Source: Pseudomonadales bacterium
GTDB taxonomy: Bacteria; Pseudomonadota; Gammaproteobacteria; Pseudomonadales; UBA7239
Reading direction: 5' to 3'
NCBI GenBank assembly: GCA_020443005.1
Contig: JAGRJA010000380.1
Location: 1-7,187 of the forward strand
Length of the DNA stretch: 7,187 nucleotides
Position numbers and translations under genes: made by a program. Every line of letters begins with the position of its first letter. Position 1 is the first letter of the stretch. The notes beneath the pieces were generated by a model. That model did not search any database. It worked only from the letters and a program-made list of their open reading frames with translations, and had not been told where the DNA came from. Positions 1 through 5,860 of the stretch are shown here, piece after piece.

Positions 1-1283
1 ACCGGCTTGGTGTTACGCTTACCCCGATGGGTGCCAACCCGTCGGGGAATGAACAGCACACCATTCCGGCGTATACCGGTAAAATTGAAGGTGCGCCCGA
101 GTGGGTGGAGTACAAGGGGAGCGGACACTATTACCCTTCAGCCTACCCGGACGACAAGCCGCTTTTTGTGATTGATGGGTCGAACTATAAAAAATATCAG
201 GCTAACCTGACCGATGGCCAGTTGGCGCTTTTTGCCGCCTACCCGTCGACATTTCGAATGCCTGTCTATCCTTCCCGTCGAGATGCCCGTTACAGTGATT
301 TCGTGCACCAGCAAGTGAAGCTGAATGCAGTGCAGGCAAGCCTTGCCGCCGGTGGAAATGGTGTATTAAACAGCTTTGGACCAGTGCCGTTTCCCTTGCC
401 CAAAAATGGCATGGAGCTGATACAGAACAATGTCTATGCGCCGAACATGTATGCGAGTAGCGGTTCTATCGCAACGGGAACTGTCTATAAAAACGGCGAG
501 ATTCTTTTTAACAAGCGTGTTGAGGATCGTTATTTTGAAATCATGGATCCCTCCATACCGCGCGAGCGTTTTTCCGGGCTTTCTGCACAGGTCATGTTGT
601 TGACAACTTTTCCACCCCGCGAAAAGGGCAAGGTTATTCTGGTGCATGAATTTGCCGACTTGAATGATAGCCCCAGAAATGCATGGATCTATCAGCCCGG
701 TACACGACGGGTTCGACGGGCGCCGACAATTGCCTATGATTTTCCGGATGGTCCTGGGGGTTTGCGAACCGTGGATGATGCTTTGATGTTCAACGGGGCA
801 ACTGATCGCTTCACCTGGATTATGCAGGGCAAGCGGGAGTTGTATATTCCCTATAACAATAATGAACTGGACAGCCCCGCGTACAGTTACGAGCATCTAT
901 TGACGCCCAGCCACCTTTTGCCCGATGTGATGCGTTACGAATTGCATCGCTGTTGGGTGCTCACCGGCGAATTGATTCCGGGTAAAAATCATATTTACAG
1001 CAAGCGAAAACTCTATCTCGACGAAGATAGCTGGTCAGGCGTGCTCACTGAAAATTACAACCGTGCAGGTGAGCTTTTTCGGGTCGGTATGCGCACTATG
1101 GTTAATCTTTACGATATGCCCGGTATGGGGCACAGGGTAGAGCTGTACCATGATTTGCAAAACGGAGCGTATATGGCAAATGGCCTCATTAACGAAGAGG
1201 GAGGCCCTCCCACGCTCAAGGAAGATAAGTGGGATAGCAGCTATTTCACGCCCGCTACACTGAGGCAACTTGGAAAGCGCTAG
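1..1283 (+). CDS. DUF1329 family protein, 5' end outside window
   Basis: The reading frame is open from base 3 (RLGVTLTP before the first ATG at 27), so that ATG is internal and the gene begins upstream of the window. At least 426 codons are present; family members are usually about 450 residues, so only the N-terminus with its signal peptide should be missing. Recognisable DUF1329 segments are the RLG..LTP.GA opening, the TIPAYTGK stretch, WIYQPGTRRVRRAP followed by AYDFPDGPGGLRTVDD, and MFNGATDRFTW leading into GKRELYIPYNN. The family is related by fold to LolA/LolB-like outer-membrane lipoprotein-handling domains and is expected to be exported to the periplasm or outer membrane. Its genes often sit beside DUF1302 genes, which cannot be checked here. 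The biochemical role is unknown. Its stop codon overlaps that of the convergent acyltransferase gene. Family assignment is firm, function is not. Confidence 0.9.
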   Translation, partial: RLGVTLTPMGANPSGNEQHTIPAYTGKIEGAPEWVEYKGSGHYYPSAYPDDKPLFVIDGSNYKKYQANLTDGQLALFAAYPSTFRMPVYPSRRDARYSDFVHQQVKLNAVQASLAAGGNGVLNSFGPVPFPLPKNGMELIQNNVYAPNMYASSGSIATGTVYKNGEILFNKRVEDRYFEIMDPSIPRERFSGLSAQVMLLTTFPPREKGKVILVHEFADLNDSPRNAWIYQPGTRRVRRAPTIAYDFPDGPGGLRTVDDALMFNGATDRFTWIMQGKRELYIPYNNNELDSPAYSYEHLLTPSHLLPDVMRYELHRCWVLTGELIPGKNHIYSKRKLYLDEDSWSGVLTENYNRAGELFRVGMRTMVNLYDMPGMGHRVELYHDLQNGAYMANGLINEEGGPPTLKEDKWDSSYFTPATLRQLGKR

Positions 1284-2248
1284 TATATTCCTGGTTTGTT
1301 ATCGGGTTGTTTCTTGAAGCGTTTATATTCCCATTGGTACTGTTCCGCGGATTTTGTTACACAGGCTTCAACACTCCGGTTCAAGGCTTGTACCTGTGTC
1401 AGGGGGTCTTCGCTGTAGACACCTTCTTCCGCCTCACAAAAAATGATTTCATACCCGTGAGGCTCATAGATACGCTTTGCCCAGCCAGTAACGACCAGCG
1501 CCCCGGTTTTTTGGGCAAGGTTGGTCAGCAAGGTCATCGTCAACGCCTGAATACCGAAGAAAGGCGCAAATTCACCACTGTGGGGCTCTGGCTCCTGATC
1601 GGGCAAAATGCCGGCGATTTCACCGTCTTTTAACGCTTTCAACAAACGGCTGACACCTTTTCGATCAGTCGGCACCAGCTTTGCCCCGTTGCGCTTTCTT
1701 GCATTAAAGATCAGTTGGTCGAGTGCTTCGGATTTGGGGGGTTGGTAAAGGGAAGTAACCGGGCCGAGCGTGGCAAGATACAAGCCCAGCACTTCCCAGT
1801 TTCCCAGATGCGGCGCTGCCACGATGACGCTTCTGCCTGATGTCAGTGCCTTTTTCAGCAGTTCTGCACCTTCAACGCGATGAACAAGGCCAAGCGTTTT
1901 TTCGGGGGGCCATAGCCAGCTTGAAGGCATTTCGCTGAGGGTGACCATCGATTCTACAAGGCTGTTATGTGCCAGAAGCTGTTGCTGTTTGGCGGGCAAT
2001 TTGGGAAAACATGCCCGGATATTGGTTTCAGTTGTTTTTCGGCTTCGTCCGTTGCAATACCAGAGCATATGGCCAAGCAAGCGCCCCAGGTGACGGCTTG
2101 CCCCCAGAGGGAATGTTGCCAGTAATTTTAACAGCCGGACAGGTAAGTGTTCTTTCAGGAAGGATTTCACAAATGCGGATGTATCATTAAAAGCGCATTG
2201 TAACCCGAAGATTGCCCCTGCTGAAGTGAGTCTGTTTGAAAAAAGCAT
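1280..2248 (-). CDS. LpxL/HtrB-like lysophospholipid (lipid A) acyltransferase
   Basis: This is a member of the lipid A biosynthesis acyltransferase family, inner-membrane enzymes that move an acyl chain from acyl-ACP to a lipid A precursor or related lipid. The catalytic HX4E motif is visible as HLGNWE at residues 147-152. Other family marks are ARKRNGAKLVP (about 183-193), ILPDQEP (214-220), FAPFFG (227-232) and the C-terminal QYQWEYKRFK (303-312). A hydrophobic segment at about 35-64 fits the usual membrane anchor. Length is 322 residues from the ATG at 2248, which overlaps the LysR stop (TAATG). Homology seems to begin near residue 27, where a GTG at 2168-2170 would give 296 residues, close to the family norm, but I see no good ribosome binding site before it. 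Lipid A is the likely substrate, but other lysolipids, as for ornithine lipids, cannot be excluded. Confidence 0.9.
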   Translation of the reverse strand: MLFSNRLTSAGAIFGLQCAFNDTSAFVKSFLKEHLPVRLLKLLATFPLGASRHLGRLLGHMLWYCNGRSRKTTETNIRACFPKLPAKQQQLLAHNSLVESMVTLSEMPSSWLWPPEKTLGLVHRVEGAELLKKALTSGRSVIVAAPHLGNWEVLGLYLATLGPVTSLYQPPKSEALDQLIFNARKRNGAKLVPTDRKGVSRLLKALKDGEIAGILPDQEPEPHSGEFAPFFGIQALTMTLLTNLAQKTGALVVTGWAKRIYEPHGYEIIFCEAEEGVYSEDPLTQVQALNRSVEACVTKSAEQYQWEYKRFKKQPDNKPGIY

Positions 2249-3174
2249 TATCCCGGAATGTCGATACCCAGAAGGTGTTGCTGCATCTCCTCATCAAGAT
2301 TGTCAACCGAGAGGCAGTTGATGAGGTAGTCGATAAAGACTCTCACCTTGGCAGACAGCATTTGACGGGACGGGTAAAGCGCCCAAACAGGAACGCTGTG
2401 CCGGGTGTATTGAGGCAATATCTCGATCAGCCCGCCTTCAGCCAGCATTTCATCAAGTGCAAATACCGGCAAATAGCCAATGCCGGCGCCATGCAGTGTG
2501 GCGGTCAGAATGGCATGTGCATTATCGCTGCGCCAATTGCCAGAAACTTCGTATTCAAAAATATGCGAGTGATCACTCAAGCCCCATTTCCTGTCGAGGC
2601 CCGAAAGGCAATTGTGATTGGCCAGATCGGCGAGGGATTGCGGTGTACCATGTTCGTAAAGATAGGCGGGGCTGGCACAGATGCAGAAACGGCAACTGGC
2701 GAGTCGTCGGGCACTGAGGCTGGAATCCTGTAATGCTCCACCACAAATGGAAAGATCATACCCGTCTGTGACCAGGTCAACATTGTTATCAGTGAAAGTC
2801 ATCACCAGTTCAAGCTGTGGATGGAGCTTGATGAAATCCGTCAGTAGCGGGATAAGGAAGCGTTCCTGGAACCAGCCAGAAAGGTTGATTTTCATCACGC
2901 CGGAGGGGTGTTCGTTGGCTTGCCCTAACTCAAGCTCGGCCTCATCGAGTAAGCTCATCGATTGCTTGCAGTATTCCAGATAGCGTTTGCCTTCATCGGT
3001 AAGCGACAGGCGTCGGGTTGTTCTGTGAAGTAATCTGACCCCCAGCCGCTTTTCAAGTTTGCTGATTGATTTGCTGACCTGTGGTGTCGAAACCAGCATT
3101 TTTTCGGCGGCTCTGGAGAAACTGCCGGCATCGACAACTTCAAGAAACTCCTTTATTCCGTCAAGGTTTGGCAT
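2248..3174 (-). CDS. LysR-type transcriptional regulator, CrgA-like
   Basis: A 308-residue protein of normal LysR length. The N-terminal winged helix-turn-helix covers about residues 3-62 (GSFSRAAEKMLVSTPQVSKS, then KLEKRLGVRLLHRTTRRLSL). A linker helix follows to about 85, and an effector-binding domain runs from about 92 to 295, with TDGYDLSICGG and CASPAYLYEHGTPQSLADL resembling the CrgA-like subgroup. The ATG at 3174 is supported by a Shine-Dalgarno AAGGA (minus strand, 3181-3185) 6 nt upstream and by the conserved N-terminus starting right after it. It is transcribed away from csrA. Its stop overlaps the acyltransferase ATG by one base, so the two may be co-transcribed. LysR regulators usually bind near their own promoter and often control a neighbouring gene; csrA and the acyltransferase are candidates by position only. 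The effector is unknown. Confidence 0.95.
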   Translation of the reverse strand: MPNLDGIKEFLEVVDAGSFSRAAEKMLVSTPQVSKSISKLEKRLGVRLLHRTTRRLSLTDEGKRYLEYCKQSMSLLDEAELELGQANEHPSGVMKINLSGWFQERFLIPLLTDFIKLHPQLELVMTFTDNNVDLVTDGYDLSICGGALQDSSLSARRLASCRFCICASPAYLYEHGTPQSLADLANHNCLSGLDRKWGLSDHSHIFEYEVSGNWRSDNAHAILTATLHGAGIGYLPVFALDEMLAEGGLIEILPQYTRHSVPVWALYPSRQMLSAKVRVFIDYLINCLSVDNLDEEMQQHLLGIDIPG

Positions 3175-3199
3175 CCTCTGTCCTTTTTCGCGCTGCTAT

Positions 3200-3239
3200 T
3201 GAAAGTTTCAGCTGAACCTGATTGTTGCTTTGCATGCAA
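3200..3239. promoter_or_regulatory. Cluster of short palindromes upstream of lysR (possible operator)
   Basis: Three perfect inverted repeats lie within 40 bp in front of the LysR gene: TGAAA-G-TTTCA (3200-3210), the overlapping TTCAGCTGAA (3207-3216) and TTGCATGCAA (3230-3239). LysR proteins bind interrupted dyads near their own divergent promoters, so an autoregulatory operator here is plausible. None is an exact match to the T-N11-A core that I would insist on, so the assignment rests on position and symmetry. Confidence 0.35.
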
Positions 3240-3260
3240 TAATCATTTTCTTTTCCCTAC

Positions 3261-3296
3261 CTTATTACAGCGCCTGCTTTAGGCTAGACTATGCTT
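3261..3296 (+). promoter_or_regulatory. Candidate csrA promoter
   Basis: The segment contains CTAGACT at 3284-3290, one mismatch from the CTATACT form of the -10 box favoured by sigma-S, overlapped by TATGCT (3290-3295). No convincing -35 box is present; TTACAG at 3265-3270 is the nearest. In E. coli, csrA has several promoters, one of them sigma-S dependent, which makes this reading reasonable. A start here would give a leader of about 160 nt. A second weak candidate is the extended -10 TGTTATTAA at 3386-3394. Confidence 0.3.
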
Positions 3297-3349
3297 ACAA
3301 GTGAAGTAGTCAACTTGTGGGCAGAAAGCCAGTAAGCAGTCGGCGTAAT

Positions 3350-3451
3350 GGAAGGTGCAGGATGCATTATCGCACTTTTCCGGTCTGTTATTAAGATGGG
3401 GCAAGACCACTGGTCATGGTAGTGCCTGTTACAAGGATCTGGATAAAGGAG
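3350..3451 (+). promoter_or_regulatory. csrA leader with GGA motifs and ribosome binding site
   Basis: CsrA binds RNA at GGA motifs, ideally inside an ACARGGAUG context and often in hairpin loops. Before csrA there are GGA triplets at 3350-3352, 3360-3362, 3435-3437, 3441-3443 and 3448-3450. The one at 3435 lies in TTACAAGGATCT (3429-3440), matching 10 of 12 positions of the SELEX consensus RUACARGGAUGU. The one at 3360 forms the loop of a small TGCA-GGA-TGCA hairpin. The last one is the Shine-Dalgarno AAGGAG (3446-3451), 7 nt before the ATG. The arrangement fits translational autorepression by CsrA, as known in E. coli; binding here is inferred. Confidence 0.5.
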
Positions 3452-3458
3452 AAAGTCC

Positions 3459-3680
3459 ATGCTTATTTTGACAAGAAGAATGGGTGAGAAAATTGTCATT
3501 GGTGACAATGTACATATCACCATGCTAGGTGTTAGAGGTAATCAGGTTCGTTTGGGTATAGAGGCGCCGCCCAATGTTTCGGTTCATCGTGAAGAAATTT
3601 ACGAAAGAATCCGCAAGGAGCATGAGGAGGGGGCACCAAAATTGTTCGATGATCAGGCTGGGTCTTCATCTTTCGGTTAG
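3459..3680 (+). CDS. csrA: Carbon storage regulator CsrA (RsmA)
   Basis: A small dimeric RNA-binding protein that represses or stabilises mRNAs by binding GGA motifs around ribosome binding sites. The 73 residues align without gaps with E. coli CsrA over the first 50 or so: MLILTRRMGEKIVIGD at the start, then LGVRGNQVRLGIEAP and VSVHREEIYERI. The RNA-contacting residues L4 and R44 are both present. The C-terminal tail (about 51-73, ending DDQAGSSSFG) is about 12 residues longer than in the 61-residue E. coli protein and is acidic and serine-rich. The start is fixed by the conserved N-terminus and by AAGGAG 7 nt upstream. The gene stands alone, between a divergent LysR gene and a convergent sensor kinase gene. 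The common alaS/lysC-csrA-tRNA context is absent, so this could be one of several csrA copies in the genome. Confidence 0.98.
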   Translation: MLILTRRMGEKIVIGDNVHITMLGVRGNQVRLGIEAPPNVSVHREEIYERIRKEHEEGAPKLFDDQAGSSSFG

Positions 3681-3701
3681 ATCGACGAACAATACCGCTT
3701 T

Positions 3702-3757
3702 AAGGGTAAAGCAGGGGCACTAGAAGTTTGTAGTTGGTGTTTCTGCTTTGCCCTTTT
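3702..3757 (+). terminator. Hairpin terminator downstream of csrA
   Basis: AAGGGTAAAGCAG (3702-3714) pairs with CTGCTTTGCCCTT (3743-3755) over 13 bp with a single G-U pair. In the csrA-strand RNA the stem continues through three G-U pairs and then C-G, A-U, C-G (3715-3720 with 3737-3742), leaving a loop of 16 nt. A short U run (3754-3757) follows. The 13-bp core also exists on the other strand, so it may end both csrA and kinase transcripts, though the minus-strand form lacks the inner G-U pairs and a good U run. Confidence 0.65.
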
Positions 3758-3824
3758 CAATCTCTGACAGGCAGTGTGAACCAGAAGCGGGCACCATTGC
3801 CGGGAACTGCCTCAACGCCGATTT
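3757..3824 (-). other. Out-of-frame C-terminal coding segment of the histidine kinase
   Basis: Read on the minus strand, one frame away from the kinase, this stretch encodes EIGVEAVPGNGARFWFTLP followed by VRD and a TGA at 3757-3759. This is the normal end of a histidine-kinase ATPase domain, where MGG is followed by a strand, G.G..F.F.LP. It joins the main frame if the preceding run of nine G loses one base. It has no start codon or ribosome binding site of its own and is not a separate gene. Confidence 0.85.
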
Positions 3825-5737
3825 CCCCCCCCCATTTTTTCTACCAGTAATTTCGATATCGCCAGACCAAGCCCTGTTCCACCGTACTCCCTGCTGGTAT
3901 TTTCATCACCCTGTTCAAAAGAGTTGAAAATCTCGACCTGTTTGTTTTTGTCGATGCCAACACCGGTATCGATAATTTCGAAAAGCAGGTGTCTGGCAAC
4001 CAGTTTGCACTGCAGCTTGATTCCGCCTTCGCTGGTGAACTTTATGGCATTGTTAAGCAGATTGACTATAACCTGTCTGGTGCGGGTTTCATCGCCTTTG
4101 ATCTTTTCCGGGATTTTTTCGTCAAGCGATAGCTGGAAGCCAAGCCCTTTTTTTAATGCCTGTAACCGGTAGATGTTTTCAAGTTCAATCAGCAGGTTGT
4201 TGATCGAGAAATCCTGCTGATCAATACTGATCATGCCGGCTTCCATTTTGGAAAAATCGAGAATATCGTTAAGAATGCTGAGCAGGGACTGCCCTGATTG
4301 ATAGATGGCATTGTTGTAACGCTGTTGCTGTTCATCAAGGGGGGTGTCATTCAACAATTCCGACATACCCAGAACGCCATTCATGGGTGTGCGAATTTCA
4401 TGACTCATGCGCGCTATAAATTCGCTTTTTGCCTGATTCTGGCTTTTAAGCCTTTCTTCTTCACGAATTACCCGCTTGAAATGCAGTGTTAGTGTTAAAA
4501 ACAGTATTAAGAACAAAATGCCGTGGGAAACCTGAGCGACCCCGTTTGTCGAAATTGACCAGTTTGTCAAGCCGATATTTACGATAATGACGATAGCAAT
4601 GGTGATGAAGTAGACAGACCATGAAAGAAAAAAATGTCGGCCCTCGACAATTTTCTGCTTCCAGAGACAAATGGAAGATAGCCAGTTGAAAATCTGCATT
4701 AATATAGCCGAGCAGATAGTAACAACCAACAGTATGGAAGTATCGAAAATGTTCATTTTCAAAAGCAGGATATAGCTTGACACATAGGCAATGCACAGAA
4801 AGATATTAAGGTAATAAAGGTAACCGAAGTGTTTTTTCAGGTTGAGAAAGCTGTTTGCAAAAAGCAGGGAAGATCCGAACATGGTGAAAATAAAGAACAT
4901 TTCGGCGTAAATAGGCATTTCGGGCCACTGGAAAAAAAACAGCTCCTTGAAATAGCCTTCTCTGACAAAATACATGAGCCCCGAACTGGCTGTAAAAAGG
5001 GTAAAAATAAAATAACTGGGTTCTTTGGTTACAAAGAAAAAGGCGAGCGCAAAAAGAGTGTATAGCGCGATGTTACCAAAGAAGAACCAGAGTCCGTAAT
5101 CTGCGACTATTTCCTTTTTGACGAAATCATTTTTGCTGATAATACTTGTGTTGATGAAAAGCGAGTTTGAACGACCTCTTGCCTTGAAAAAAAACTGGTA
5201 TTTGCTGTTGGGTTCGAGTGTTACCGGGAAGACATGAAGCCGGTGGTTTACCGGCCTGATTGAGGAGGGCTTTAAACTGCCGGACTCATAATGCGTGATG
5301 ACCTTGCCTGCTTTAACGAGGTAAAAATTAATGTCAAGAATCATTGGATCTTTTGTAACAAAATAGATCGACTGGGAGTCGGACAAAACATTGTTGATTT
5401 CGCCGGCAAACCAGGTGACAGGCATGGATGTTATCTGTGTCCTGTATGTTTCTCCTGAATGCCAGTAGCGCTCGTTACCCGCATCTGTATATTGCTGAAA
5501 ACTGTGGATGGCTGTGTCAATCTCCAGTGGCGCCTTGTCTTCCATGTGAAAGGCAAGGTGTTTTTTAATGTCGATGCTGTCAAATTGATAATTGGTCAGT
5601 GTGATTGGCGGTTCTGCGTATACGCCTGTCGATAAGGCCAACATCAACAAAAGCAGACAGGTCGTGGAGAGCGCTGGCCGCCAATTGTTTGAAAGGCTGA
5701 ATGAGTTTTGACAGGTTGGTTTCTTTTGTGAGTCCAT
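3812..5737 (-). CDS. 7TMR-DISM sensor histidine kinase, C-terminus frameshifted at a G9 tract
   Basis: An inner-membrane sensor kinase of 641 residues as read. Order: signal peptide ending near VYA (about 22-41); periplasmic 7TMR-DISM extracellular domain (about 48-205); seven hydrophobic helices (about 213-420); short linker helix; HisKA dimerisation domain with phospho-acceptor His446 in MSHEIRTPMNG; HATPase domain with N box NLLNNAIKFT (N563), G1 DTGVGI (590-595), F box FNSFEQGD (604-611) and G2 GGTGLGLAISK (619-629). The protein then ends abnormally in MGGGNRR. Removing one G from the G9 run (3825-3833) gives 659 residues with a normal domain end and a stop at 3757. There is no receiver domain and no response regulator gene nearby. 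The ATG at 5737 has a GGGAAG 10 nt upstream. The signal is unknown; carbohydrate-like ligands are often proposed for this sensor domain. Whether the shortened protein is active is uncertain, since only the last strands of the ATPase domain are lost. Confidence 0.93.
   Translation of the reverse strand: MDSQKKPTCQNSFSLSNNWRPALSTTCLLLLMLALSTGVYAEPPITLTNYQFDSIDIKKHLAFHMEDKAPLEIDTAIHSFQQYTDAGNERYWHSGETYRTQITSMPVTWFAGEINNVLSDSQSIYFVTKDPMILDINFYLVKAGKVITHYESGSLKPSSIRPVNHRLHVFPVTLEPNSKYQFFFKARGRSNSLFINTSIISKNDFVKKEIVADYGLWFFFGNIALYTLFALAFFFVTKEPSYFIFTLFTASSGLMYFVREGYFKELFFFQWPEMPIYAEMFFIFTMFGSSLLFANSFLNLKKHFGYLYYLNIFLCIAYVSSYILLLKMNIFDTSILLVVTICSAILMQIFNWLSSICLWKQKIVEGRHFFLSWSVYFITIAIVIIVNIGLTNWSISTNGVAQVSHGILFLILFLTLTLHFKRVIREEERLKSQNQAKSEFIARMSHEIRTPMNGVLGMSELLNDTPLDEQQQRYNNAIYQSGQSLLSILNDILDFSKMEAGMISIDQQDFSINNLLIELENIYRLQALKKGLGFQLSLDEKIPEKIKGDETRTRQVIVNLLNNAIKFTSEGGIKLQCKLVARHLLFEIIDTGVGIDKNKQVEIFNSFEQGDENTSREYGGTGLGLAISKLLVEKMGGGNRR
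3825..3833 (-). repeat. Homopolymer of nine G (coding strand) inside the kinase gene
   Basis: Nine C on the + strand, read as G9 in the kinase, directly preceded on the coding strand by an A6-T run (AAAAAATG). The codons are ATG GGG GGG GGA AAT, leading to a TGA within four codons; eight G would give ATG GGG GGG GAA ATC and the conserved domain end. G tracts of this length are classical sites for slipped-strand mispairing and also for sequencing miscounts. Confidence 0.9.
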
Positions 5738-5838
5738 AAGTGCATTTCTTCCCTATGCGCTTAAGCTAACACGCTTTGCGGGAGATTTCGACAGGATTGG
5801 AAAGCGAGGACAGGCCCGGGGCTTTGGGGCGGGTATTT

Positions 5839-5860
5839 CCGGTTCAGGACGGCAAACCGG
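5839..5860 (-). terminator. Weak hairpin at the end of the aspartoacylase-like gene
   Basis: CCGGTT and AACCGG form a perfect 6-bp stem (5839-5844 with 5855-5860) around a 10-nt loop, overlapping the gene's stop codon. No U run follows on the minus strand, so it is at most a weak terminator or a 3'-end stabilising structure. The 106-bp gap to the kinase start (5738-5843) holds no other clear signal; a kinase promoter here is expected but I cannot place one convincingly. Confidence 0.3.

Noticed and set aside
366..896. Open frame of 176 codons on the minus strand
   Set aside because: It lies wholly antisense within the DUF1329 gene, whose protein is recognisable throughout; the antisense product resembles nothing and has no context.
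1307..1633. Open frame of 108 codons on the plus strand, just after the DUF1329 stop
   Set aside because: It is antisense to the conserved C-terminal half of the acyltransferase; no sign of a real product.
2236..2733. Open frame of 165 codons on the plus strand
   Set aside because: It is antisense to the well-conserved LysR gene and has no family resemblance.
3405..3415. GACC-ACT-GGTC hairpin in the csrA leader as a riboswitch or terminator element
   Set aside because: A 4-bp stem with a 3-nt loop is too small to support a function and has no U run or known riboswitch features.
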